This document shows positions 50,819 through 59,761 of a stretch of 64,000 nucleotides of DNA, piece after piece; position 1 is the stretch's first letter; each line of letters starts with the position of its first letter. The position numbers and the translations under genes are program-made. Origin of the DNA: Pseudomonadota bacterium (GTDB lineage Bacteria > Myxococcota_A > Polyangia > Polyangiales > Polyangiaceae); NCBI GenBank assembly GCA_023402175.1, contig JAEXCN010000053.1:62001-126000 (forward strand). The letters run 5' to 3'. The notes below the pieces were generated by a model. It saw only the letters and a list, made by a program, of their open reading frames with translations. It searched no databases and was not told the origin of the DNA.

Positions 50819-52333
50819 TCAGGGGGCGTCGACGACGGTGAGGAATCCGCGAGCGCGGAGCAGGGAAGGATCGCCGTCGGCGGAGTGCGTGCCTGGACCG
50901 TCGAGCATCCCGCCGACGAGCAGTCGCCCGCCGTCGATCGGCAGGACGAAGCGCGCTTCGCCGTGACGCGGACCACTCGGGAGCGTCAGCTTCCCGGATG
51001 CGCCGCCATCGACGCGCGCGCGCCCGAAGGGAGCGGACTCTTCCGAGATGCTCGCGCCGTGCGGGTTCTGACTGTAGCCGCTCGCTCCCACGACGACGAC
51101 GGCGCCCGAGCGCGTGCGCGTCGCGTCGAAGGCGATGTCGCTCCGGTCCACGTCGAAGCGGTCGATGGTCACATGACCATCGGCGTCGACGTGGCCGACG
51201 AGCGCCTCGAATCCGGTGCCCTGCTCGTTCCAGAGCTCCGAGCGCCCGACCGCGATCGCGCCGCTCTCGCCGGCGCGGAGGCCGTATAGCTGATCGTCTT
51301 CGGCAGTTCCGACGACCGAGAGCCCAAGGCGCGTTCCCTGATGGCTGATGCGCGTCACGAACGTGTCGAGGAAATCCGGGTCGGCGGCGATCGACTCGCC
51401 GAAGACGGACTCGAGCGCGTGCACGAGCGCTCCCGAGTCGGCGCGTGCATGTTGCACGCCGACGTAGACGATACCCGCTGCATCGCGCGCGAGGTGCACC
51501 GCGAAGTGGGCATCGAGCTGCCCGAACGTGTCGTACGACCCGCCGGTGAGCCCGACCGGCCAGATCGAGTGCGCCGGGACGACGAGCGACCGCCACGACG
51601 TCGTGTATCCGACTGCCGGGTCGAAGGCGACGGCGTACGCGACGACCGAGTGACGTCCGGTGCGCGTCGCGACGAGGACACCTTCCGTCGAGGCCACCAC
51701 GCGTCCGGTGTCGTGCGTGCTCGTCTCGATCCGCGAACGAGATTCGCCGGGATTCATCTTCGGCGGATCTGTGTAGATTGCATCATCCACGAGGAGCGTC
51801 TCGCGGAGGCGCTCTCCGTTCGGGCTGAGCCGGACGAGGTAATAGCCGTCGTCGGAAGCCTCGAGCGCGGTCACCTCTCCCGAAGTGTGAACGGCCACGT
51901 CGAGGAGCTCGCGGCCCGCGGCGGGCTCGAAGTGCGCCTCCTCCTTCCAGTGCGCGTCGAGGAAGACCACGCGTCGATCCGGATGCCCTTGCCGCTCACG
52001 AATGTGGACCGGGCGTTCGAGGAGCACGACCCAACCACCGAGCGGCCTCGCGTGCGCGGCGCGCGCGAAGCCGTCGTCGAAGCGCACGAGCGGCCGATCA
52101 CCGCCGTCGTCGTCGCTGGGCGCATCGGGGATGTTCCCATTCGCGTCGTCGCCGGGCGACGCTTCAGCATCCGCCGCATCGCTCGGGCTCGAAGGCGCTC
52201 GCGCGGAAAAACCCGCATCGCACGCCGCGAGGGCGGCGAGCGGCGCGAGCGCTGCAAGGGTGAGGAAGGCGGTTGCGCGAACGCATCTCCGGGCGCGCGC
52301 GAACCGAAGCATCGAAAGAAGAGGAGGCCGCAT
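50819..52333 (-). CDS. Lipoprotein, beta-propeller-like, unknown function
   Basis: 504 residues from ATG 52333, with GGGGAG upstream; the longer frame is rejected. The signal ends in ALAAC. After an Asp/Ala linker the mature protein consists of short strands with repeating patterns (RELLDVAVHTSGEVTALEA, GIVYVGVQHARADSG, SGAIAVGRSELW, SGAVVVVGASGYSQN, GRLLVGGMLDG). This suggests a six- or seven-bladed propeller, as in other myxobacterial surface lipoproteins. No ligand or enzyme motif is seen. Confidence 0.65.
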   Translation of the reverse strand: MRPPLLSMLRFARARRCVRATAFLTLAALAPLAALAACDAGFSARAPSSPSDAADAEASPGDDANGNIPDAPSDDDGGDRPLVRFDDGFARAAHARPLGGWVVLLERPVHIRERQGHPDRRVVFLDAHWKEEAHFEPAAGRELLDVAVHTSGEVTALEASDDGYYLVRLSPNGERLRETLLVDDAIYTDPPKMNPGESRSRIETSTHDTGRVVASTEGVLVATRTGRHSVVAYAVAFDPAVGYTTSWRSLVVPAHSIWPVGLTGGSYDTFGQLDAHFAVHLARDAAGIVYVGVQHARADSGALVHALESVFGESIAADPDFLDTFVTRISHQGTRLGLSVVGTAEDDQLYGLRAGESGAIAVGRSELWNEQGTGFEALVGHVDADGHVTIDRFDVDRSDIAFDATRTRSGAVVVVGASGYSQNPHGASISEESAPFGRARVDGGASGKLTLPSGPRHGEARFVLPIDGGRLLVGGMLDGPGTHSADGDPSLLRARGFLTVVDAP

Positions 52334-52407
52334 GGGATCTCCCCTCTGAGATCCCGCACGAGCGTCGTTTTTCTCAGGAAATCGACACGGCACCAGCGAC
52401 GCACGCA

Positions 52408-52584
52408 TCAGCGGCAGCAAACCGTGCGCACGTCCCTCACCCGATAGCGCTGTCCGTTCAGGCCTCGCGTCACGGCGAGGACGGGGCGTCCCGCGCACGC
52501 CGGCGCCGACCATCGCGCGCACCGTCCTCGCACTCCGGCGACGCGGCCATTCTCGTCCAGTTCGTCGACGCGAAGTCCCTTCAT
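52408..52584 (-). CDS. Small Cys-containing protein, candidate gene
   Basis: 58 residues from ATG 52584, with GGAG 3 bases before it. The sequence starts MKGLRVDELDENGRV, has Cys in RCARW and PACAG and ends RTVCCR. The acidic start and basic remainder look like a folded peptide. It occupies most of the gap between two lipoprotein genes. The region is otherwise empty. Confidence 0.35.
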   Translation of the reverse strand: MKGLRVDELDENGRVAGVRGRCARWSAPACAGRPVLAVTRGLNGQRYRVRDVRTVCCR

Positions 52585-52680
52585 TGCTCCGATCGATCCC
52601 AAGCTCGGCAACCCCGCCGCCGCAGATGGTCGGAAAACCGCCTCGCATCCCCGTGATGCGCGGTAACTTGATGGCCTCAC

Positions 52681-53193
52681 ATGGAACGTTCGAGGACGCC
52701 GTCGGCCAAGACGCTCGCTGTGGGTCTGCTCCTCGCGGGCTCGTTCATGTTCAGTGTGCTTGCGGCATCGACGTCGACGACCGGCTGCTCGTCGGCCGAG
52801 ACGACGCCGGCGCCGGATGCCGCCAAGCCGCCGTGCAACCCCGGTCCCTTCATGTTCTCGTGCCAGGCGCCCGCTCCGGACCAGCCGAGCTGCAACACGA
52901 GCGACAGCCCGTCGGCGTTTCTGACGCAGCTGCCACCATCGACGTCCTACCCGGTCGGGTGCGTCATCAACTTCGTCGGCCCGCGCGACGAGCAAGGCGA
53001 CTGCAGGCTCGAGGCCGTGTGCAAGTGCATCATCGGCGACATCCCGGGCACGCCCGTGACGCCGCCGGAAGCAGGGCCTCCGGACGACTCGGATGCGGAC
53101 GGAGGCGCGGACGCCGAGGCGGGCACGCCGCCGCCGGTGGAGAACCCGGGGACGACGCCCTCGACGACCGGTCCGGTCTGGGCGTGCAACTAG
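52681..53193 (+). CDS. Lipoprotein with Cys-rich core
   Basis: 170 residues from ATG 52681. The signal (LAVGLLLAGSFMFSVLAA) leads to TTGCSS. The core of about 90 residues carries CNPGPFMFSC, CNTSDSP, VGCVINF and CRLEAVCKC, seven to eight Cys in all. The tail is Pro/Thr/Asp-rich and ends in WACN. The pattern resembles the secreted Cys-rich proteins of this genome. Function unknown. Confidence 0.65.
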   Translation: MERSRTPSAKTLAVGLLLAGSFMFSVLAASTSTTGCSSAETTPAPDAAKPPCNPGPFMFSCQAPAPDQPSCNTSDSPSAFLTQLPPSTSYPVGCVINFVGPRDEQGDCRLEAVCKCIIGDIPGTPVTPPEAGPPDDSDADGGADAEAGTPPPVENPGTTPSTTGPVWACN

Positions 53194-53475
53194 TCACGAG
53201 CGGCGTCCGTGGCTGAGGAGCTCGTCGAGGCGCGAGCTCGGCGCTGTGCGGCCATCGACTCGTTCGCTCCGGTCGGTCGCAAGTGTCGTCAGGATGAGCT
53301 CCACCCGTCGACGAGCCGTCCGACCCCTCGTTGACGACGAGCTCCTCCGCGAATGGGGCTTCGTCAAATGATGAGCGACGGCCGTGCCTGCGTGCGGCCG
53401 AGCCGAGCCGCTCGAGGCTGCGTTCAGGCCACATGCAGTCGGGCTTCCGTCGTGCTATGGGAGAGGCGTTTCCTC

Positions 53476-53552
53476 CGGGGAGTCGCACAGTCCGGTAGTG
53501 CACAAGCTTTGGGTGCTTGTCGTCGCGGGTTCAAATCCCGCCTCCCCGACCA
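53476..53552 (+). tRNA. tRNA-Pro, anticodon TGG
   Basis: A 77-base gene with CCA encoded: acceptor CGGGGAG / CTCCCCG, anticodon stem CAAGC/GCTTG with loop TTTGGGT giving TGG (Pro, codon CCA), and T loop TTCAAAT with stem GCGGG/CCCGC. It is the attachment site neighbour of the integrase 106 bp downstream. Confidence 0.97.
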
Positions 53553-53605
53553 CTTCACTCTGAAACGCCGGGAAAAACGGCACGAACGCGAGGGACGACC
53601 GAATC

Positions 53606-53625
53606 GTTGCCCACCAGTTGCCCAG
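53606..53625. repeat. Paired 9-bp direct repeats near the tRNA (integrase arm-site candidate)
   Basis: GTTGCCCAC (53606-53614) and GTTGCCCAG (53617-53625) lie 11 bp apart between the tRNA and the integrase gene, the usual place of integrase arm-binding sites. Confidence 0.45.
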
Positions 53626-53658
53626 CTCGATGCGAGTGGGGATCTGGGGGCGTGCGGA

Positions 53659-54759
53659 CTATTTCGCCAGCTTGTCGACGGCGGCGCGGAGGTCGTCCGC
53701 CGTCGCGTGGGCGTAGCGCTGGGTCATGTCCAGCTTCGAGTGCCCAGCGAGCGTGCGCACCGCCTCGAGGCCGGCGCCGCGGCGAACGAGCTCCGTGATG
53801 AAGTAGTGGCGCAACGAGTGGAACGACCGCTCCTTGAGGCCCGCCTTCTTCAGGAACTTCTTGAAGCAGGTGAGCACGTACGAGCGGCCAGGCGTCTCGC
53901 CGTTCTCCATCACGACGATGCGCGCCTTCGGCAGCTTCATGCGGACCGCTTCGCGAAGACGCTCCTCGAGCTCCGGCACCATCGGCACGACGCGCTCGTG
54001 TCCGCTTTTCGGGGTCAGCGACACGTTCGCGCTCATCGCGCGACGGATGAGGATGCGGTGCCCGTCGAAGTCGATGTCTCGGACCTCGATGCCGCGCACC
54101 TCGCCCATCCGCATCCCTGCGAGTCCCGCGAGCGCGATAGCGACGCCCAGCCAGCCGGGCGCCTTCAGCATCTCGGCGAACTCGATCGGCGAGGGCGCGT
54201 CCGGCAACTTCTTGCTCGTCTTCACGAACCCTCGCGGGAGCTTCGGAGGCTCGCCGCGAAACCCGCTCTCGTGCGCGGTCCTGAGGATTGTGCAAACGAG
54301 GGCTACTGGCCCCTTGAGCATCACGCCGTCCTTCGCCGTCTCGGCAGCGAATGCTCGGATGTCACCGAGGTCGATCGCGTCGATCGGCTTTGACCCGAAG
54401 AAGCGGAGCAGGCGCTGTCGCAGCAACGCCCGATAGCGCTCCGCCGTTGCTGGCCTGAACGTCGGCATGTACTCGTTCTCGAACGTCCCTTCGACGAAGG
54501 AAGAGAACGAGACCGTGGAGGCGAGCTCCGGCTTGGACGTCTCTCGTTCCTCCGGCGATCCCGTCTCCGCGGCCCGCTGCATGAGCCGCTTCGCCTCGGC
54601 CAGCGCCGCGGAATACAAGTTCACCGACGCATCACGGCGGAAGCGTTGCCGGACGCCGTCCTTGTTCGTGTACCGAAAATCAATGAACCAGCGGGGCTTG
54701 CAGCCCCTCATCACCTTGCGGACGCCGGTGACATTCTTCGCACCCATGTTGAACCTCAT
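53659..54759 (-). CDS. Tyrosine recombinase / integrase
   Basis: 366 residues from ATG 54759. The N-terminus has an arm-binding-like segment (KPRWFIDFRYTNKDGVRQ) and a SAM-like core-binding domain (FENEYMPTFRPATAERYRAL). The C-terminal catalytic domain shows the active-site residues: Arg in AGMRMGEVRG, His-x-x-Arg in HSLRHYF, His in LAGHSKLD and Tyr in MTQRYAH. It catalyses integration and excision at the tRNA-Pro. It is transcribed toward the tRNA, as is common for such elements. Confidence 0.94.
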   Translation of the reverse strand: MRFNMGAKNVTGVRKVMRGCKPRWFIDFRYTNKDGVRQRFRRDASVNLYSAALAEAKRLMQRAAETGSPEERETSKPELASTVSFSSFVEGTFENEYMPTFRPATAERYRALLRQRLLRFFGSKPIDAIDLGDIRAFAAETAKDGVMLKGPVALVCTILRTAHESGFRGEPPKLPRGFVKTSKKLPDAPSPIEFAEMLKAPGWLGVAIALAGLAGMRMGEVRGIEVRDIDFDGHRILIRRAMSANVSLTPKSGHERVVPMVPELEERLREAVRMKLPKARIVVMENGETPGRSYVLTCFKKFLKKAGLKERSFHSLRHYFITELVRRGAGLEAVRTLAGHSKLDMTQRYAHATADDLRAAVDKLAK

Positions 54760-54820
54760 GGGCGGCCGCTCACGCGCGACGCTTGTAGTCTAGCTCGCGG
54801 CCGCCGTTACGACCGCATCA

Positions 54821-55057
54821 TCAGGATGGGAAGCAGACTCGCCACGACGAGCCGAGCTTGTAGGCCGTGATGCCTGCGCCGAGCGGCGCGTAAATGGTTC
54901 GACCATCACGACGTGCAGCTCGACGGCAACGCGCGCGGAGCGCCGTCGTGGACGTAGACAGGCGCTCGGCGGCCTCGTTGATCGTGACGTAGCGCCGATG
55001 AGACGTGCCTTCTTGAGCTGGCGGTGTGGTCCCGGACGTTGCCTGACAGTGCGGCAT
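54821..55057 (-). CDS. Excisionase-like small helix-turn-helix protein
   Basis: 78 residues from ATG 55057; a TTG at 55108 would extend it. The helix-turn-helix of the excisionase/MerR-like type is YVTINEAAERLSTSTTALRA, followed by RCRRAARRDGRTIYAPLG and the wing-like AYKLGSSWRVCF. It lies 61 bp upstream of the integrase gene on the same strand, the usual excisionase position. It would direct excision. Confidence 0.65.
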   Translation of the reverse strand: MPHCQATSGTTPPAQEGTSHRRYVTINEAAERLSTSTTALRARCRRAARRDGRTIYAPLGAGITAYKLGSSWRVCFPS

Positions 55058-55132
55058 GTCGCGGATGGAATACGAGGAGGCCGCCTCGATGCAGTTCCGG
55101 GCGGACAACTTCAGAATGTCCGCCGCGCCGTT

Positions 55133-55912
55133 TCACTCTGATCGATGGCGCTTCTTCTTGTTCGTCTTCTCGCGGCGCCGCTGCTGATGCTCGAGCCCAT
55201 CGAAGAACGCCCTCATATCCGAGCGCTCGCACCCGTAGGCGACGAGGAGCTTCCTTGCGAGCAGACGTGAGTCGGTCTGGTCGAACGCTCGCGCACGACC
55301 GGACTTCTCCGAGAAGCGCTCGGTATCTCCGATGAATGCCTCCGCAACGTCTGCGGCGGCGAGGACGGCGTCGTCGGTCGGGAACTCCCGGGGGAGCACG
55401 GAAATGACCTCTTTGAGCGTCCTGCCTTCGTAGAAGATCCCTTCGGCAACGTCACGAGCGACGAGCTGCGCGCCCGCGGAAAGGTCTTCATCGAGCGTGC
55501 GTTGGTGCCGCGTCAAGACGGTCAGGACGAGCTGAACGACGTGCTTGGCTGCCCCTGTTCTGTCGAGGACGCGTGAAGCAGCCCACTTGGGTCGTCTGTC
55601 GTTGATGAAGTGCCTGACCTCGCGAACGACGTTCGTGACGTCCGGTGCATCGTCGTGATCCAGGATCCAGCGTGTCGCGGTGAGCAGTTCGAGGGCGACT
55701 TCAAGGGACCGCGGCATCGTTCCGGACAGCGCCGTCATGTCCGCGATGTGAGCGCAGAGCGCCGTGGCTTGGGCCACCTGGCTGACGAGTTCCTTCTGCA
55801 TGGCTTTCACGGCGCCTGCATCAGGGAGGCCTGCGCGTGGATATTCTTCGGGGCGCCACACCCGCGCCTCCGCTCGAGAGCTGGATGAAGCCTTCTTCCG
55901 CTTGCCCGGCAC
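55133..55912 (-). CDS. Unknown helical protein of the element
   Basis: 259 residues from GTG 55912. Predicted mostly alpha-helical, no signal or membrane segment. Segments such as LEVALELLTATRWILDHDDA, VVQLVLTVLTRHQRTLDEDL and AVLAAADVAEAFIGDTERF look like a soluble all-helix domain. The C-terminus is strongly basic (RRREKTNKKKRHR), which may bind nucleic acid. It follows a 123-residue unknown gene by 76 bp on the same strand. Confidence 0.65.
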   Translation of the reverse strand: MPGKRKKASSSSRAEARVWRPEEYPRAGLPDAGAVKAMQKELVSQVAQATALCAHIADMTALSGTMPRSLEVALELLTATRWILDHDDAPDVTNVVREVRHFINDRRPKWAASRVLDRTGAAKHVVQLVLTVLTRHQRTLDEDLSAGAQLVARDVAEGIFYEGRTLKEVISVLPREFPTDDAVLAAADVAEAFIGDTERFSEKSGRARAFDQTDSRLLARKLLVAYGCERSDMRAFFDGLEHQQRRREKTNKKKRHRSE

Positions 55913-55988
55913 CCCAGCGATGGAACAACAACCACGCCCGGGCGCAGAGACAAAACGGATCTACTTGCCCGCGCAGCTCATGTGCTCA

Positions 55989-56360
55989 TCAGCGCCGACG
56001 ATTGTTCCAGGCCTGAGACCAGAGGATAGCCCCCCTCGCGGCGGCGACATCGGTCGTCTTCGCCGGCGGGAGCTCGCCACGCGCTCGTGCCGCACGCACG
56101 TCGTGGAGCTCCCGCATCACATCGGGGATGAGACGGAGAACCTTCGAGGCTGTCGCGTGAGCCTCGAACGACTTCTCGCCAAAGAAGACAATCGGAATGG
56201 CTTCGAGGAAGGCGGTGCAACTACGACGCGCATTGAAGGGTGCCGCCAGCACGTCGTCCTCGACACATTGATGAAAGACGAGGATGAGCTCGGAGAGCGT
56301 GGGAGCGGGCGCGACGGACGCGTCGATCGCGGCCGCTGAAGGAGCTCTGTTCTTGGTCAT
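55989..56360 (-). CDS. Unknown protein of the element
   Basis: 123 residues from ATG 56360. It starts TKNRAPSAAAID and has a helical middle part (LSELILVFHQCVEDDVLAAP, ATASKVLRLIPDVMRELHDV). No signal or membrane segment. It is encoded upstream of the 259-residue protein in the same orientation and is probably co-transcribed with it. No family recognised. Confidence 0.55.
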   Translation of the reverse strand: MTKNRAPSAAAIDASVAPAPTLSELILVFHQCVEDDVLAAPFNARRSCTAFLEAIPIVFFGEKSFEAHATASKVLRLIPDVMRELHDVRAARARGELPPAKTTDVAAARGAILWSQAWNNRRR

Positions 56361-56822
56361 GAACGGGTACCCGAGCGCGTGAGAGCGCTGTATGTCCGTC
56401 GACCAACCGAGGCGTGCTCCCGCGTCGCCTCCTCCAGAACAACGGGAGATGCGTCGTTCCCTGCTGCTTTCTATCCCGGCCGGTGATTGCGCTCGGGCCA
56501 GCGGCAGTTGGCGATGCCTCCGCACTGAAGGCATCCTTGCCTCCTCGGGAGGGCAAGCGGACGGACGATGGTCCCCGTCGTGGCGTGCGTCAAGCTCGAC
56601 CGCCGCGCAGCGAACATGATGCTAAGAATCTCGCGCGAATAGACGCGAGATCCTGCGGACTGCTCAACGAGAGCCTCCCGACGATGACGATGCGGAGGCA
56701 CTCCCTTCGCCAGCGACACTCGTGCCTCGAACTTGCGGTAGTTCTCGCCGCCCCGCCGCGGGTCGCACATCGTTGCAAAACAGTCGGGAATTCTCGCAAG
56801 CGGTTCAGGCTTCCGCTTTCCG
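56361..56822. other. 462-bp stretch without a supported gene
   Basis: Several frames of 75-180 codons cross this stretch on both strands, but they have Arg/Ser-rich composition and no convincing start. One minus-strand frame (56471-56770) reads slightly more protein-like and could be a remnant. Promoters for the 123-residue protein gene are expected near 56361-56450. Confidence 0.4.
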
Positions 56823-57896
56823 TCACAGGGCGTCGCCCCAAAGCTCGTCAATGGGCAGACCGAAACCGGCGACGTTTCCCAGGGATTTCGTGACCTCGAA
56901 CGTGCACCCGTAGCATCTCGCCCAACCGCTCGGGGAGCTGCGCGTCGGCCTACCGTATTGCCTCGCGTGCGCGTCCGCTGTCGGGTTGCGTTGGATGCCG
57001 AATACGACGAGCGCATCCAATCCGCAGACCGGACACGTCGTGTCCTTGATGTAAAACCAATGCCGGTCGGCTAGCCGAGAGACCCGTTGAAGTGCCGCTT
57101 CAGCGCGCTCCTCGGTGTCGTGCGCGCTCGTCGGATGCATGTCGACCGGTACCTCGTAGGAGGCTCGCGCTAGTTCCTTCAGGAGCGCGACCTTTCGCCA
57201 GTTCCGCTTCGGGAGACTGCATTCCGCTCGGATCGCGGCAAACGGGTCGATGCCACAGGCTGGCAATCGCCCGAATACAAACTCCCTGAATTCCGAGTAA
57301 CGCGGGAGGGCGAAAGCGTCCTCCAAGAATGGTAGGGCGTAGCAGCCAACGAGGTCGTCGAGGGCATGGTACCGTAGGATGAAGGTGCCACGATGCCACA
57401 GTCGATTGCGGAGGTTGTTTAGGCTACTGATGAATCTGAAGTGCCGCTCGATGAACGCGTATTCCGGTCCGAGACGGCCCCCCCGGAGGAGCGCAAGCAC
57501 GCGGTCAAGCGTCACGCCTGCTTCCACGGTGCGTAGCGGCGTCTCGTCGTCGATCGCGAGCGGTTCTCCATGGAGAAGGCGGTCCAGGAGGAGGTGATTT
57601 CTACCAGTGTCGACGGCGAGCAGCTCATGACGGTCGCGAAGCACGTCCTTCAGGGCCAGCTCTGCGAAGTGCTGGAGGTGAAGCACGGTCTCGGCAGCCG
57701 CATCCCAGTAATCCGGAGTGGTCACATCGGGTGACTGTCCATCGGTGCTCCCGATGTCGAGACGGACTGCGCGATAGCTCGCAGCGTACGCCCTTAGCGC
57801 AAGGCGTGCGGATGTGGTCGAAAGATCCCCATGCTCGCTCGCTGGTTCGCCAAGACTAAAGCCATCCTCGACGAGCTTCTGGAGATCGCGCGGCAT
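56823..57896 (-). CDS. HEPN-like protein with C-terminal zinc ribbon
   Basis: 357 residues from ATG 57896; GTG 57908 or an earlier frame are possible. The N-terminal half is helical and contains NNLRNRLWHRG near residue 165, where RNRLWH fits the Rx4H motif of HEPN ribonucleases. Near 285-330 two CxxC pairs (CPVCGLD and CYGCTF) form a zinc ribbon. HEPN proteins in mobile elements are often RNases of defence or toxin systems (family knowledge). No antitoxin nucleotidyltransferase is adjacent, so the role is uncertain. Confidence 0.6.
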   Translation of the reverse strand: MPRDLQKLVEDGFSLGEPASEHGDLSTTSARLALRAYAASYRAVRLDIGSTDGQSPDVTTPDYWDAAAETVLHLQHFAELALKDVLRDRHELLAVDTGRNHLLLDRLLHGEPLAIDDETPLRTVEAGVTLDRVLALLRGGRLGPEYAFIERHFRFISSLNNLRNRLWHRGTFILRYHALDDLVGCYALPFLEDAFALPRYSEFREFVFGRLPACGIDPFAAIRAECSLPKRNWRKVALLKELARASYEVPVDMHPTSAHDTEERAEAALQRVSRLADRHWFYIKDTTCPVCGLDALVVFGIQRNPTADAHARQYGRPTRSSPSGWARCYGCTFEVTKSLGNVAGFGLPIDELWGDAL

Positions 57897-58582
57897 GTAT
57901 TTGCTCACGAGAATAGCTGGGCGCGCTGGTCGGCGCTGTGAGATCCGTCGCTCCACCGCACACGCGGCAGCGCGCGACGCGAGCCGCAACACAGCTTACT
58001 CGCGAGCCCCGCGGAGGCTGATAGTCCGACAGTCCGCCCGGAAAGCGTCCCGGTCTAAAAGGACGCATCGAGGATCGAGTAACTCAAACCAGGTTCATCG
58101 ACGCAGAGCGAAGCCGCTCGACGATGTCGGCGTCGAGCAGTCCCGTTGCGGGCGCTGCGTCGACACATGCTTCCCATGAGGCACGGATCGCACGCCGCCG
58201 CCGGAGTTGGTTGGCTTCTTCCGGATCGGAAGGGAGCGGGCCCGAGGCTGAGAGGATGTTGTAACGTTGACACGCGAGCGGCGGGGCACGAGCGAGCGAG
58301 CAAAGGTCACGATGATTGAAGGCGGAAACACATCATCGATCGCGGCCATCGATCGAGCACCCGCCCGCAGATGGCGCCGCGCAAGACTGACGGCTCACGG
58401 AGAGTAGCGCGCGCTAGTGGATAACCACTAGACCGCACGATCGTGCGAGGTGCAATGCGCGGCGAGCATTGACGTCGAGAGTACGGCCGTCTGCACCGCA
58501 CTCCGTCATCGGGTGGAGCGGGATTGCTGCGCAGTCGAGTGGCATCGTACGCTTGAAAGTTCTTCCGGAAGGGCGGTGGGGC
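57897..58582. other. 686-bp stretch with one possible gene remnant
   Basis: No complete gene is supported. A minus-strand frame at 58084-58311 reads like the C-terminus of a protein and is listed separately. The rest is GC-rich, with the promoter for the exported protein at 58583 expected in its last 100 bp. Confidence 0.4.
58084..58311 (-). pseudogene. Possible C-terminal gene remnant without a start codon
   Basis: About 76 residues are open from an upstream stop to TGA at 58084, with no ATG, GTG or TTG start near the beginning. The composition is protein-like: SASGPLPSDPEEANQLRRRR, then ATGLLDADIVERLR. It may be the 3' end of a gene lost on insertion. Confidence 0.3.
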
Positions 58583-59086
58583 ATGATTAGGAAGTTCATC
58601 GGAGGGCTCGTCGCTGGCGTCATTCTGACGTGCGCTGTTCCGCTTCATCGCGCCGAGGCGCAGGACAATCAGGGCTGCTGCGCGGCACACGGCGGCGTAC
58701 TCGGCTGCAACGGGACTCAGGTCGTCTGTCGCGACGGCCTGCCCAGCCCGACGTGTCTCTGCAAGGCACCTCGCGTGTCGGCGGTGCGGTGGACGCTCTC
58801 CGGGCACGATGGGCTGATGCGCCATACCGGCCTCTTCCAGCCATCAGGGGCGGTGCTGCAGGCACCCCTGGGCTGGACGTGCACTCAGGACGCTCCGAAG
58901 TCGAATACGACGGCGGCCGGTGATCGCTTCGAGACAGTAGCTGTGACGTGCAAGCAATCGCTCGGAGCGGAGGTCTCTTTGCTCGTGAACTGCTTCGTGG
59001 ATCACACGGACACGAACGCGTCGACGATGGTTGTGAAGAGCTCGCTCGGGACCGGCTCGTTCTTCTTGATGTGCCACACGCCGTAA
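58583..59086 (+). CDS. Exported Cys-containing protein
   Basis: 167 residues from ATG 58583. A signal peptide (FIGGLVAGVILTCAVPLHRAEA) is followed by QGCCAAHGGVLGCNG and CLCKAP, then a segment without Cys except TCTQD, TCKQS and NCFVD. The mature protein is about 145 residues, probably disulfide-linked. It lies in the integrated element and is not part of its known functions. No family recognised. Confidence 0.6.
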   Translation: MIRKFIGGLVAGVILTCAVPLHRAEAQDNQGCCAAHGGVLGCNGTQVVCRDGLPSPTCLCKAPRVSAVRWTLSGHDGLMRHTGLFQPSGAVLQAPLGWTCTQDAPKSNTTAAGDRFETVAVTCKQSLGAEVSLLVNCFVDHTDTNASTMVVKSSLGTGSFFLMCHTP

Positions 59087-59149
59087 GTCGAAATCGGGTG
59101 CGACGAAGACTCATCGACGAACCCTCGCGATCAACGGATCGAGGTGAAC

Positions 59150-59410
59150 ATGGCGACGACGATCAAGTTCAAGGTGGGGGGACGCACCGTTTCCGAGGCG
59201 GAGTGGAAGCGGTCGCTGAAGAACGATCTGGAGGGGATGATTCAGCGAGGAGTCGCAGAGAAGGTCGCGAAGCATGTCCGCTCCCTCCGATGCCCGGTTC
59301 ACGGAACAGCGCTGAAAGAGGTCGAGGTGGAAGTGGACATCAAGTGTGGAAAGGCTGCCGTGAAGGGCAAGGGATGCTGCGAGGAACTCGACAAACTGCT
59401 CCGGGCGTGA
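59150..59410 (+). CDS. Small unknown protein with Cys
   Basis: 86 residues from ATG 59150, with GAGG 6 bases upstream (GTG 59144 is possible). It is Lys/Glu-rich and starts TTIKFKVGGRTVSEAEWKR; it continues with LRCPVHGTALKEVEVEVDIK and ends near CCEELDKLLRA. The Cys-Pro-x-His segment could bind a metal. Small soluble protein of the element, in the same direction as the exported protein gene. Confidence 0.62.
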   Translation: MATTIKFKVGGRTVSEAEWKRSLKNDLEGMIQRGVAEKVAKHVRSLRCPVHGTALKEVEVEVDIKCGKAAVKGKGCCEELDKLLRA

Positions 59411-59476
59411 CGATGCATCATCGCGGTTTGCGGGAGCGACCGCGCGGCTGGTGCTAGTGAGGGCTATCGTCGTCGC

Positions 59477-59740
59477 GTGCTCTCCCGCGTTGGGAATGAC
59501 GAACTCCGCCACGAGGCACGCTGCGACCGCTGCCTTGTCGGATCGCCGATCGTCGAGGGCGACCTCGAGGTGGCACGTCGCGAGCTCGTCGCGCTCGGAT
59601 GGGAGGTTCGTCACGACGGGCAGACGTGGTGCCCGGAGTGCAGTCAGAGGGCGCGCACGCCGCGCCGACCGCGCGCGGCGTCGTGCGTCGCCGTCGCTGA
59701 TGATTTCACGGGGGTGGCGGCGCGCCTTGACCGGCGTTGA
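59477..59740 (+). CDS. Small zinc-ribbon protein
   Basis: 87 residues from GTG 59477. CDRC near residue 16 and CPEC near residue 52 are spaced as in a zinc ribbon, around the segment ARRELVALGWEVRHDGQTW. The C-terminus is Arg/Ala-rich. Similar small proteins are common in actinobacterial and phage elements (family knowledge); a DNA or RNA contact role is plausible. Confidence 0.6.
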   Translation: MLSRVGNDELRHEARCDRCLVGSPIVEGDLEVARRELVALGWEVRHDGQTWCPECSQRARTPRRPRAASCVAVADDFTGVAARLDRR

Positions 59741-59761
59741 GGGGCCGGCCAGAAGCTGGTC

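Noticed and set aside
56471..57016. 181-codon minus-strand frame
   Set aside because: It overlaps the HEPN-like gene in another frame; only its last third looks protein-like and no family is recognised.
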